NCBI RefSeq assembly: GCF_022921075.1
Contig: NZ_CP095050.1
Span: 3,224,001-3,288,000 of the forward strand
Length of the DNA stretch: 64,000 nucleotides
Reading direction: 5' to 3'
Source: Hymenobacter sp. 5317J-9
GTDB taxonomy: Bacteria > Bacteroidota > Bacteroidia > Cytophagales > Hymenobacteraceae
The notes beneath the pieces were generated by a model. It saw only the letters and a program-made list of their open reading frames with translations, did not search any database and was not told where the DNA came from. A program made the position numbers and the translations under genes. Positions 1 to 8,116 of the stretch are shown piece after piece; the stretch's first letter is position 1, and each line of letters begins with the position of its first letter.

Positions 1-1875
1 CCGCTGGCTCAGGCCGGCATTCCCATTGCCCCCTCCCTCGAACCCACCCTGGCCGACGACGGCGTGCGGCCCCGCCTGGCGCCCGACAAGCAGCGCCTGG
101 TGCGCATTTCGGCGCTGGCGGTGCTGGTGGCCGTCACCATCAGCCTGGTGGCCCGCCTGCTGGTATATCTGATTAACCTGGTCACAAACCTGGTTTTTCA
201 CGGCGAGTTTGCGCTCGAATACCACTCCCCGGCCGACAACCACTTGGGCCTGTGGGTCATCATCATGCCGGTTTTGGGCGGGCTCGTGGTGAGCTTCATG
301 GCCCTGTATGGCTCCAAGGCCATTCGCGGCCACGGCATTCCGGAGGCCATGGAGCAGATTCTGACCAACCAAAGCCGCATCAAGCCGTCCATTATGTACC
401 TCAAGCCGCTTTCGGCGGCCATTTCCATTGGCACGGGCGGGCCGTTTGGCGCCGAGGGGCCCATTATCGCCACGGGCGGCGCGCTGGGTTCCACCCTGGG
501 CCAGCTCATCAACATCACGCATCACGAGCGCAAGGTGCTGCTGGCGGCGGGCGCCACGGCGGGCATGTCGGCCATTTTCGGCACGCCCATCGCGGCGGTT
601 TTCCTGGCCATCGAGCTGCTGCTGTTTGAGTTTTCGCCCCGCTCGCTGCTGCCGGTGGCGCTGGCCTGCATCACGGGCGCGGCGGGGCACCACCTGTTGT
701 TTGAGCAGGGCGCCACGTTTCCCATGCCGGCGCTGCTGGCGCCCAGCAACGGCGCACTGGCCACCTACAGCGCCATTGGCCTGCTGGTGGGGCTGGCGTC
801 GGTGGGCGTCACGAAGCTGGTGTATTTCATCGAAGACAGCTTTGAGGAGTTGCCTTTCCACTGGGGCTGGTGGCCGGCGCTGGGCGGCCTGGCCGTGGGC
901 GTCATCGGCTACTTCGCGCCGCGCACGCTGGGCGTGGGCTACGAAAACATCACCACCGTGCTGTCGGGCACGGCGCCCCTGAGCCTGCTGCTCACGCTGT
1001 GTTTCCTGAAATTTGCCTCGTGGGCCATTTCGTTGGGCAGCGGCACGTCGGGCGGCACGCTGGCGCCGCTGCTCACCATCGGCGGGGCCACGGGCGCACT
1101 GCTGGGCGTGGCCATCAAGCACTTCTTTCCGGCTTCGGATATCGTTATTCCGCTGGCGGCGCTGGTGGGCATGGCGGCCATGTTTGCCGGGGCTTCGCGG
1201 GCGCTGCTTACCTCCATCGTGTTTGCGGTGGAAGCCACGGGCCAGGCGCAGGCGCTGCTGCCGCTGCTGGGGGCCTGCACCGGGGCCTACTTGGTGTCTT
1301 TCCTGCTGATGGGCAACACCATCATGACTGAAAAAATAGCCCGGCGCGGCGTAAAAACGCCCGTCGACTACGAGCCCGACCTGCTCGACAAGGTGAACGT
1401 GGGCCGCGTGCTGCGAAACGGCATGGTGGCCATCAGCACCGACAACAGCATCCGGGAAGTACGCGAGTGGGTGGAGCGCGACACCGACCGCACCGGCCCT
1501 CATTTGGTGGTCGTGAACCCCGATGGCGCCTTTGCCGGCATCGTGAGCACCGTGGCCCTGGCCGGCTGGCACGCCGACGAGGCCGCCCCCATCAGCACCT
1601 TGCTGCAGCCCCGCACCGTGGCCGTGCAGGCCACCGACACCCTGCGCACCGCCGTGGAGCGCATGGCCCGCGAAAACGTGGACGTGCTGCCCGTGCTCGG
1701 CAGCGAAGCTCAGGTGAGCGGCATCATCTCCTACCGCGACATCCTGATGGCCTACAAAAACCGTCTCGAAGACGACACCAAAGCCGCTCCGCATATTTTG
1801 CTCAAGCGCAAAAGCCTGCGCGTGCTACTGCGCGGCCAAGCCCTGTTTCAGAAGCAGAAAACGGAGCTTGAATAG
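1..1875 (+). CDS. ClC-family chloride channel/antiporter with C-terminal CBS domains (5' partial)
   Basis: Membrane protein moving chloride (or exchanging it for protons) across the inner membrane. The reading frame is open from base 1, so the true start may lie before the window; the first usable start inside it is GTG at 64 (603 aa). Counting from there, GHGIPE (about 88-93) matches the ClC selectivity loop with His in place of the usual Ser. GTGGPFGAEGP ends with Glu131 at the position of the gating glutamate, and GSGTSGGTLAP stands where GxFxP is normal. About ten hydrophobic segments end near residue 420. Two CBS repeats follow (about 445-570), the usual cytoplasmic nucleotide-sensing module. 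A bidirectional terminator separates it from the convergent lpdA. Family call is firm; channel versus exchanger cannot be decided. Confidence 0.9.
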   Translation, partial: PLAQAGIPIAPSLEPTLADDGVRPRLAPDKQRLVRISALAVLVAVTISLVARLLVYLINLVTNLVFHGEFALEYHSPADNHLGLWVIIMPVLGGLVVSFMALYGSKAIRGHGIPEAMEQILTNQSRIKPSIMYLKPLSAAISIGTGGPFGAEGPIIATGGALGSTLGQLINITHHERKVLLAAGATAGMSAIFGTPIAAVFLAIELLLFEFSPRSLLPVALACITGAAGHHLLFEQGATFPMPALLAPSNGALATYSAIGLLVGLASVGVTKLVYFIEDSFEELPFHWGWWPALGGLAVGVIGYFAPRTLGVGYENITTVLSGTAPLSLLLTLCFLKFASWAISLGSGTSGGTLAPLLTIGGATGALLGVAIKHFFPASDIVIPLAALVGMAAMFAGASRALLTSIVFAVEATGQAQALLPLLGACTGAYLVSFLLMGNTIMTEKIARRGVKTPVDYEPDLLDKVNVGRVLRNGMVAISTDNSIREVREWVERDTDRTGPHLVVVNPDGAFAGIVSTVALAGWHADEAAPISTLLQPRTVAVQATDTLRTAVERMARENVDVLPVLGSEAQVSGIISYRDILMAYKNRLEDDTKAAPHILLKRKSLRVLLRGQALFQKQKTELE

Positions 1876-1930
1876 CTTGTGATGGTGAGGAGCGCCAGCT
1901 TCTTCCTTACTATTACATTGGTGTTTAATG

Positions 1931-1962
1931 AAAAAGGCCCGGCTTTTCAGCCGGGCCTTTTT
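1931..1962. terminator. Bidirectional intrinsic terminator
   Basis: A perfect 14-bp stem (AAAAAGGCCCGGCT and its complement) with a 4-nt loop, ending in T-runs on both strands. It lies between the convergent ClC channel and lpdA genes and can serve both. Confidence 0.9.
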
Positions 1963-1982
1963 CGTATTGCTTAAGGCAATAC

Positions 1983-3377
1983 TTACAAGTGAATCACCTC
2001 GCCATACGCGGCGGCGGCAGCCTCCATGATGGCTTCGCTCATGGTCGGGTGCGGGTGCACGGCCTTGATGATTTCGTGGCCGGTGGTTTCGAGTTTGCGG
2101 GCCACTACGACCTCGGCAATCATCTCGGTCACGTTCATGCCAATCATGTGGGCGCCGAGCCACTCGCCGTATTTCTTGTCGAAGATGACCTTCACGAAGC
2201 CGTCTTTGGCGCCGGCGGCGCTGGCTTTGCCCGAGGCCGAGAAGGGGAACTTGCCCACCAGCACGTCGTAGCCTTTTTCCTTGGCTTCGGCTTCGGTGTA
2301 GCCCACGCTGGCGATTTCGGGCGAGGCGTAGGTGCAGCCCGGGATGTTCTGGTAGTTGAGCGGCTCGGGGTGGTGGCCGGCAATTTTCTCGACGCAGATA
2401 ATGCCTTCGGCCGAGGCCACGTGGGCCAGCGCGGGGCCGGGCACGATGTCGCCAATGGCGTAGATGCCGGGCACGTTCGTCTGGTAGAAGTCGTCCACAA
2501 TCACGCGGCCGCGCTCCACTTTGATGCCCAGCTCTTCAATGCCGATATTTTCGAGGTTGGTCACCACGCCGGCGGCGCTCAGCACCACGTCGCAGTCAAT
2601 CTGCTGCTCGCCCTTGGCGGTTTTGATGGTCACTTTGCAGCCTTCGCCAGCGGTGTCCACCTTGGTTACTTCGGCACTGGTGAGCACGTTCACGCCGATT
2701 TTGCGGAACGACTTCTCCATCTGGCGCGACACTTCTTCGTCCTCCACCGGCACGATGCGGGGCAGGTACTCTACCACCGTCACTTCGGAGCCCATGGTGC
2801 GGTAGAAGTAGGCAAACTCGACGCCGATGGCGCCCGAACCCACCACCACGAGGCGCTTGGGTAGCTGCTCCATGGCCATGGCCTTGCGGTAGCCGATGAT
2901 TTTCTGGTTGTCGATGGGCAAAGCGGGCAGCTCGCGCGAGCGGGCCCCGGTGGCCAGAATAATAGATTTGGCTTCGACGGTTTCTTTGCTGCCGTCGGCC
3001 TTGGTCACTTCTACCTTGCCGGGAGCCAGCACCTTGCCAGTGCCCATGATGGTTTCAATCTTGTTCTTCTTGAACAGGAAGTTGATGCCCTTGCTCATGC
3101 CGTCGGCCACGCCGCGGCTGCGCTTGATGACGGCGCCGAAATCGTAGCCCACGCCGTCGGCCGTGAGGCCGTACTCGGCGGCGTGGTTGAGGTATTCAAA
3201 CACCTGCGCCGACTTGAGCAGGGCTTTGGTGGGAATGCAGCCCCAGTTCAGGCAGATGCCGCCCAGCGACTCGCGCTCGATGACGCCTACTTTCAACCCC
3301 AACTGCGACGCCCGAATGGCGGCCACGTACCCACCGGGGCCGCTGCCGACCACGACCAAATCAAATTGCAATGCCAT
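1983..3377 (-). CDS. lpdA: Dihydrolipoyl dehydrogenase (E3)
   Basis: FAD enzyme that reoxidises dihydrolipoamide with NAD+ in pyruvate and 2-oxoglutarate dehydrogenase and glycine cleavage complexes. Length 464 aa is normal for E3. The N-terminal FAD-binding GSGPGG is at 11-16. The redox-active disulfide lies in GGICLNWGCIPTK (Cys42, Cys47), and a second dinucleotide-binding GSGAIG is near 185. The C-terminal HPHPTMSE carries the catalytic His-Glu pair. I start at MALQFD because the family begins just before the FAD motif; the ATG nine codons upstream adds an atypical leader. A -7 box TATCTTTG lies about 63 nt upstream. No E1 or E2 gene is adjacent, as is common when E3 is shared. Confidence 0.95.
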   Translation of the reverse strand: MALQFDLVVVGSGPGGYVAAIRASQLGLKVGVIERESLGGICLNWGCIPTKALLKSAQVFEYLNHAAEYGLTADGVGYDFGAVIKRSRGVADGMSKGINFLFKKNKIETIMGTGKVLAPGKVEVTKADGSKETVEAKSIILATGARSRELPALPIDNQKIIGYRKAMAMEQLPKRLVVVGSGAIGVEFAYFYRTMGSEVTVVEYLPRIVPVEDEEVSRQMEKSFRKIGVNVLTSAEVTKVDTAGEGCKVTIKTAKGEQQIDCDVVLSAAGVVTNLENIGIEELGIKVERGRVIVDDFYQTNVPGIYAIGDIVPGPALAHVASAEGIICVEKIAGHHPEPLNYQNIPGCTYASPEIASVGYTEAEAKEKGYDVLVGKFPFSASGKASAAGAKDGFVKVIFDKKYGEWLGAHMIGMNVTEMIAEVVVARKLETTGHEIIKAVHPHPTMSEAIMEAAAAAYGEVIHL

Positions 3378-3439
3378 AGAATTCTGCGAAAGAAAAAAGT
3401 ACATCGGGCCCGGCTGGGGGACCCACCCAATTAGGGCAG

Positions 3440-3447
3440 CAAAGATA
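3440..3447 (-). promoter_or_regulatory. Putative -7 promoter box for lpdA
   Basis: On the minus strand this reads TATCTTTG, a match to the Bacteroidota -7 consensus TAnnTTTG, about 63 nt before the chosen lpdA start. An exact -33 TTTG was not found; TTG at 3470-3472 is a weak candidate. Confidence 0.5.
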
Positions 3448-3599
3448 GCCGCCCCTGTGCACCGCGCCGCAATTCGCGGCTACTGCTTAGCTTGCCAACA
3501 ATGTTTTGGCCCGAAGCGTGCTAGCAGCCAATCTTGTTCCGTCTCCGTATAAGCCCCCGGCGGCGCCCCGAAAGCGCGCCTTACCACGTACCGTACTCC

Positions 3600-4553
3600 A
3601 TGAAATCACTTCTTCGCACGCCGCTGGCAGCCCTGGGGCTGCTGGCTTTCCTCACCAACTGCGCCACCACCGTCACGGAAAAGGAAAAACCCACCGTGAA
3701 CAGCCAGCCCATGGCAGCCCCCGTGGCCACCGGCGCCACCCGGCCCGATTCGACCGGGGCCGCCGCCACGGCCACCGACGCCCGCGTGGCCACGCCCGCC
3801 ACCGCCACCCCTGAGCCCGGCGCCACCCCCACCGGCCTGCCCCTCGAAACCGTGGGCGCCCCCGAAACGGCTGCGCCCAACACGCCCAGCGCCACCGCCG
3901 CCTCGGCCGAGCGGGCCAAAGAGAAAAAAATGACCGCCGCTGACTACCGCGCCATGCTGGAATCGGCCGACTCGCGCCTCAAAACCAGCCCCAAAGACCC
4001 CGCCGCCCTGCTGCAGCGCGCCAAGGCCAAGAGCTACCTCAAGCAGTATAAGGAGGCCATTCCCGATTACACGGCCGCCATCAAGTACCAGCGCAACAAC
4101 CCCGACGCCTACTACAACCGCGGCGTGAACCGCTTGATGATGAAGCAGTACAAGGCCGCGGCCACCGACTTCTCGGGCGCGCTCAAGTATCGGCCCGACG
4201 ACAAGGAATCTTTCTTCGGCCGCGGCGTGGCCCGCATGCAGATGTACCAGTACAAGCCGGCTGTGACCGATTTCACCCGCGCAATTCAGCTTGATTCGAC
4301 TTACGCCGACGCCTGGGAATACCGCGGCATCAGCTATTCGTCGTTCGACAAGCTTTCCGAAGCCCGCCGCGACCTGGAGCGCGCCACCAAGCTCAACCCC
4401 GAAGCAGCCAAAAGCCTGAAGCGCTACGTGGGCAACGACGGCCATGAGCCCATCAAGGCCGCGCCGGTGGCCAAGCCCGGCACCGGCTACCACCCGCGGC
4501 CCGGGTATAAAAAGCCGGCTACCCCACCGGCCGCTTCAACGCCGGCGCAGTAA
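3600..4553 (+). CDS. TPR-repeat lipoprotein
   Basis: 317-aa exported protein. The start at 3600 gives a signal peptide ending in LTNC (Cys21, lipobox); the ATG at 3534 would bury this signal, so it is rejected. Residues about 25-110 are a low-complexity Ala/Thr/Pro linker. About 120-275 hold at least four tetratricopeptide repeats (e.g. YYNRGVNRLMMKQYKAA, WEYRGISYSSFDKLSEA), and the tail is Pro/Ala/Lys-rich. TPR lipoproteins usually act as protein-interaction scaffolds in the envelope. Nothing here points to a particular partner. It converges on the FAD reductase gene with repeat A1 between them. Confidence 0.8.
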   Translation: MKSLLRTPLAALGLLAFLTNCATTVTEKEKPTVNSQPMAAPVATGATRPDSTGAAATATDARVATPATATPEPGATPTGLPLETVGAPETAAPNTPSATAASAERAKEKKMTAADYRAMLESADSRLKTSPKDPAALLQRAKAKSYLKQYKEAIPDYTAAIKYQRNNPDAYYNRGVNRLMMKQYKAAATDFSGALKYRPDDKESFFGRGVARMQMYQYKPAVTDFTRAIQLDSTYADAWEYRGISYSSFDKLSEARRDLERATKLNPEAAKSLKRYVGNDGHEPIKAAPVAKPGTGYHPRPGYKKPATPPAASTPAQ

Positions 4554-4576
4554 TCGGGCCGGCACACGTAGCAACC

Positions 4577-4674
4577 GAACGTCATGCTGAGCGCAGCCGA
4601 AGCATCTCTACCGCGCAACTAATTCATTTTAGTGTTGCAGTAGAGATGCTTTGGCTGCGCTCAGCATGACGTTC
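4577..4674. repeat. Family A inverted repeat, copy A1
   Basis: Long imperfect hairpin. The left arm GAACGTCATGCTGAGCGCAG, continuing CCGAAGCATCTCTACCGC, is answered by a near-complement ending GCTCAGCATGACGTTC. The loop is unique sequence. It lies between the convergent TPR lipoprotein and FAD reductase genes. Near-identical arms recur at 37757, 38946 and 45114, with variants at 40913 and 60066. Confidence 0.9.
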
Positions 4675-4687
4675 TTCTTTTGTGGTT

Positions 4688-5929
4688 CTACTTCCCGCCA
4701 AAAAATAGCTTGAAGTAGAAACTGGGCTTGCGCAGTTGCTCGCGCAGGTCCAAATCCATGAACATCATGGAGAGCGTGGCGGCCAATGTGGGGTTGCTCA
4801 CGGCGCGGTTGGCCACGATGTTGAAGAGGCTGGGGAAATTGAGCAGGCGCTGCATCACGCGGCTCAGGCGCAGCTCCTGGCTGAGGCGGTTGTACACGGC
4901 CTTGTCGTAGTTGCGGGCAAACTCGGCACTGAAATCGCCTTTTTTCACGGCTTCGGCGGCCCACACAGCGGCGTGGCGCCCGCTCACCATGGCGTGCGAA
5001 ATGCCCTCGCCCGAAAATGGGTCGATGAGTGAGCCCGCATCGCCGAGCAGAAAATAGTTAGCCCCCGACAGCGCCCGGCGCTTCGAGCCCAGCGGCAGGC
5101 CAAAACCCTTGACGGACCCCAGCCGCGTGGCCCCGGCAAAGCGCGGCGCCAGCGTGGGGTGCGTGGCCAGAATCTCGTCGAGGCGCTGGCGCAGGTTGAT
5201 TTTCTTGGCCGCCACCGTTTTGGAGAGCATGCCCACGCCCACGTTGGCCTGGCCGTTGGGCAGCGGGAACACCCAGAGGTAGCCGGGCAGGAAGTCCTTG
5301 ATGAAGTGGAGCTCGATGAAATTGTCGGGGCTGAGGCCGCTCACGCCGTCGTAGTAGGTGCGCAGGCCGGCGCAGTGGTGGTCGGGCTCCAAGGCGTGGC
5401 CGGCCACTTTGCGGGCGAATTCCGACTGGGCGCCGTTGGCTACTAGCAGTAGGCGGCAAGTGGCAATTGCCTGGCCGGCTTTGTCGAAGAGCTGCCAGCC
5501 GGTGGGCGTGCGCTCGGTGCGGGCCACGTCCACGTTTTCGCGGAAGTCGATTTCCGGGCGCTGACGTACTTCTTCGACCAGGAAATTATCGAAGTCCATG
5601 CGCTTGGCCACGTGGCCGGCGGTGGCGTCGGCGGCCTTGTTGAAGTTCGGCTTGAATGGAATGCTGAGCTGGCGGCCGTTGGGAGCAATGAAGTCGATGC
5701 CCCAGCTCGGAATCTGGATGGGCGAGGCGGCCAGCTTGGCGTGCAGGCCGGGCTCGATGCGCTTCAACTCGTTGATGACCTTGCCGCTGAGGGCGTCGCC
5801 GCAGGTTTTGTCGCGCGGAAACGCGGCGCGGTCCAGCAGCAGGCAGGGCTGGCCGGCATTGGCCAGGTGCAGGGCGGCGGCGGCCCCGCCGGGGCCCGCG
5901 CCCAGAATACAGATGTCGTGATGGGGCAT
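4688..5929 (-). CDS. Geranylgeranyl-reductase-family FAD-dependent oxidoreductase
   Basis: 413-aa soluble flavoprotein. The N-terminal GAGPGG (10-15) is the Rossmann FAD motif. The segment DRAAFPRDKTCGDALSGK and the later GDAGSLIDPFSGEGI are the signatures of the geranylgeranyl reductase/halogenase-like flavoprotein family. Relatives reduce isoprenoid chains or act in quinone or pigment synthesis; the substrate here cannot be read from sequence. It is transcribed divergently from fabG with only 100 bp between them, 63 of which are repeat B1. A -7-like TAACTTCG sits 10 nt before its start. Confidence 0.8.
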   Translation of the reverse strand: MPHHDICILGAGPGGAAAALHLANAGQPCLLLDRAAFPRDKTCGDALSGKVINELKRIEPGLHAKLAASPIQIPSWGIDFIAPNGRQLSIPFKPNFNKAADATAGHVAKRMDFDNFLVEEVRQRPEIDFRENVDVARTERTPTGWQLFDKAGQAIATCRLLLVANGAQSEFARKVAGHALEPDHHCAGLRTYYDGVSGLSPDNFIELHFIKDFLPGYLWVFPLPNGQANVGVGMLSKTVAAKKINLRQRLDEILATHPTLAPRFAGATRLGSVKGFGLPLGSKRRALSGANYFLLGDAGSLIDPFSGEGISHAMVSGRHAAVWAAEAVKKGDFSAEFARNYDKAVYNRLSQELRLSRVMQRLLNFPSLFNIVANRAVSNPTLAATLSMMFMDLDLREQLRKPSFYFKLFFGGK

Positions 5930-5938
5930 AATCTGCGG

Positions 5939-5946
5939 CGAAGTTA
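5939..5946 (-). promoter_or_regulatory. Putative -7 box of the FAD reductase
   Basis: Minus strand TAACTTCG, one base from TAnnTTTG, 10 nt before the start codon. The region where a -33 element would lie falls inside repeat B1. Confidence 0.45.
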
Positions 5947-5953
5947 GCCTGCG

Positions 5954-6016
5954 GTAGCGCGGACTTTCAGTCCGCGAATCGAAACTGTTCCTTCACGGAC
6001 TGAAAGTCCGCGCTAC
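5954..6016. repeat. Family B inverted repeat, copy B1
   Basis: Hairpin with arms GTAGCGCGGACTTTCAGTCC and complement. Each arm is itself palindromic (GCGGACTTTCAGTCCGC), so a cruciform or double hairpin is possible. It fills most of the divergent promoter region between the FAD reductase and fabG. A related copy (B2) is at 12195. Confidence 0.85.
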
Positions 6017-6017
6017 T

Positions 6018-6025
6018 TACCTTCG
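6018..6025 (+). promoter_or_regulatory. Putative -7 box of fabG
   Basis: TACCTTCG, one base from TAnnTTTG, begins 2 nt after repeat B1 and ends 4 nt before the fabG ATG, implying a very short or absent leader. Confidence 0.45.
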
Positions 6026-6029
6026 CCCC

Positions 6030-6779
6030 ATGACCAACACACTCACCGGAAAAGTGGCCCTTGTGACGGGCGCTTCCAAAGGAATTGGCCGCGCCATCGC
6101 GGCGCATTTTGCCCAGCTCGGCGCCGATGTCGCCTTCACGTATTTGTCGTCCGTCGAGAAGGGCCAAGCCCTCGAAACCGAACTATCGGCCGCCGGCACC
6201 AAGGTAAAAGGCTACCGCTCCGACGCCTCCGACTACGCCCAGGCCGAAAAGCTGATTGAGGACGTGGTGGCCGATTTCGGCAAGCTCGACATCCTCGTCA
6301 ACAACGCCGGCATCACGCAGGACGGCCTGCTCATGCGCATGAGCGAGCAGCAGTGGGACCAGGTGCTCACCGTCAACCTCAAATCGGTGTTCAACCTCAC
6401 CAAAGCCGCCACCAAACCCATGATGCGCGCCAAAAGCGGCTCCATCATCAACATGACCAGCGTGGTGGGCATCAAGGGCAACGCCGGGCAGGCCAACTAC
6501 GCCGCCAGCAAGGCCGGCATCATCGGCTTCACGAAATCGGTGGCGCTGGAGCTGGGCTCGCGCAACATCCGCTGCAACGCCATTGCCCCCGGCTTCATCG
6601 AAACCGAAATGACCGACGCCCTCGACCCCAAGCAGGTGGACGAATGGCGCAAGGCCATTCCGCTCAAGCGCGGCGGCCGGCCCGAGGACGTGGCCCGGGC
6701 CACGGCGTTTCTGGCCTCGGATGACTCGGCCTACATCACCGGTCAGGTGCTGCAGGTAGATGGCGGGATGCTGACGTAG
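6030..6779 (+). CDS. fabG: 3-oxoacyl-[ACP] reductase
   Basis: NADPH-dependent short-chain dehydrogenase that reduces 3-oxoacyl-ACP in the elongation cycle of fatty acid synthesis. At 249 aa it has the typical FabG length. It shows the TGASKGIG cofactor motif (13-20), NNAG near 92, and the catalytic triad Ser144, Tyr157, Lys161 within the NYAASKAG context. The C-terminus ITGQVLQVDGGM is characteristic of FabG. It stands alone rather than in a fab cluster. Paralogous SDRs can look similar, but overall match to FabG is strong. Confidence 0.92.
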   Translation: MTNTLTGKVALVTGASKGIGRAIAAHFAQLGADVAFTYLSSVEKGQALETELSAAGTKVKGYRSDASDYAQAEKLIEDVVADFGKLDILVNNAGITQDGLLMRMSEQQWDQVLTVNLKSVFNLTKAATKPMMRAKSGSIINMTSVVGIKGNAGQANYAASKAGIIGFTKSVALELGSRNIRCNAIAPGFIETEMTDALDPKQVDEWRKAIPLKRGGRPEDVARATAFLASDDSAYITGQVLQVDGGMLT

Positions 6780-6802
6780 ACCACTTAGATTTCAGCTTTT
6801 AC

Positions 6803-7315
6803 CTACCGTTCTGCCCAATTCTGAAGCAGGCTGTTATAATCTTTGCTCCTTCGTTTGGGAATGGGGTAGAGAAAATAGCAGCCTGTTTCAGTTACCAGAG
6901 TGTACTTATCGGTTGGGGCAAAGCTGCCTTTAGCTGAGAAAATAACATTAAACCGTTTGGGCCCGACGTTCATTAGATAGTAGGAGCACAAACTGTCTGC
7001 ATTTATTCCATTTGCACTGCTTCTAATAATTGAGTCACTGTATTGATGTAACTGAGCTGTTAACATTCGCTTCTCAAGCTTTTCTTTGAATTGCGCTGCT
7101 CTACTAAAGCCGACATCAGGGAAACACCAAGTTGTGCCGGGAGGCGGCGGCTTAACTATGATTTCTGAAGGCACAAACTGATAACCGCTTTTCGACCAGC
7201 CGTAACCGGCACAAATAAAGCCTGCTGCAAAACCCAGAATCAATAACGTCGGGAATGTCACCCATCTCGAAGTGAGTATTTTCAAATACGGTTCTTGTCG
7301 ATTAGCTCTTCGCAT
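6803..7315 (-). CDS. Small single-pass membrane protein of unknown function
   Basis: 170 aa, not recognised. One hydrophobic segment at about 19-36 follows a basic N-terminus, predicting an inner-membrane anchor with the rest outside the cytoplasm. The remainder has no motif I can name. Base composition is visibly AT-richer than the neighbours (many TTT/AAA codons), like the TIR gene and the gene at 22314, which may mean recent acquisition. It is divergent from the YiiX-like gene with only 26 bp between the chosen starts. Confidence 0.6.
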   Translation of the reverse strand: MRRANRQEPYLKILTSRWVTFPTLLILGFAAGFICAGYGWSKSGYQFVPSEIIVKPPPPGTTWCFPDVGFSRAAQFKEKLEKRMLTAQLHQYSDSIIRSSANGINADSLCSYYLMNVGPKRFNVIFSAKGSFAPTDKYTLVTETGCYFLYPIPKRRSKDYNSLLQNWAER

Positions 7316-7341
7316 AACACCCGTTTTTTAGCACTATCAAC

Positions 7342-8049
7342 TTGAATAACCGCAGATTAAAGTCAATTTCTGTTATAGCGGTTTGGATAGCAATGGTAAC
7401 GTTTGCATTACTTATATCTGTATTTGCCTACCCGCGCCTACACCGCCGCCTGCTCCGCTTCCAAGGCCACCGCGCTGCCGCAGCCGCCACTGCGCAAATC
7501 GCGCCCCAGCTTCGCGAGGGCGACCTGATTTTTCACACCTCGCTCTCGGCCCAGAGCCGGGCCATTCAGCTCGCCACGCACTCGCCCTACAGCCACTGCG
7601 GCATTCTTTACCAGCGAGACGGCCAGTGGCAGGTATTCGAAGCTGTGCAGCCGGTGAAGCTGACGCCGCTGGCCGACTGGGTGGAGCGGGGCCAGGACGG
7701 CCATTTCGTAACCAAGCGGCTGCGCGACGCGGCCACGGCCCTCACGCCCTCCGCGCTGGCCCGGCTGAAAGCAGCGGGCCAGCCGATGCTGGGCCATAAC
7801 TACGACCTGTATTTCGGCTGGTCCGACGACCGGATTTACTGCTCTGAGCTCATCTGGAAGGTGTACGAGCGTGGGCTGGGCCGGCGGCTGGGCAAGCTGC
7901 AGCAATTGCGCGATTTCGACCTGAGCCATCCCGCCGTGCAGGCTAAGCTACGGGAGCGCTACGGCAACCAGCTACCGCTGCAGGAAACGGTAATTTCGCC
8001 GGCCAGCATCTTCCGCAGCCCCGAACTGGTTACCGTGCTCAGCCGTTGA
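7342..8049 (+). CDS. YiiX/YebB-like permuted papain-fold (NlpC/P60-related) cysteine hydrolase
   Basis: 235 aa with an N-terminal membrane segment (about 8-30). The permuted papain signature is in order: REGDLIF near 59, His85 in YSHCGILY, and Cys167 in IYCSELIW. Members act as amidases or peptidases on peptidoglycan- or lipid-linked substrates; the substrate here is unknown. The chosen start is TTG at 7342 because the first ATG (7393) would cut the membrane segment in half. The coding start overlaps the AT-rich junction with the divergent membrane protein; GC content rises within the gene. Confidence 0.75.
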   Translation: MNNRRLKSISVIAVWIAMVTFALLISVFAYPRLHRRLLRFQGHRAAAAATAQIAPQLREGDLIFHTSLSAQSRAIQLATHSPYSHCGILYQRDGQWQVFEAVQPVKLTPLADWVERGQDGHFVTKRLRDAATALTPSALARLKAAGQPMLGHNYDLYFGWSDDRIYCSELIWKVYERGLGRRLGKLQQLRDFDLSHPAVQAKLRERYGNQLPLQETVISPASIFRSPELVTVLSR

Positions 8050-8116
8050 AGCAGCGGGCGGCTGCAACCTTGCCGGCTGTTGCCGACCTTTAGCGCTGAT
8101 TCAATCCGACTTTCGT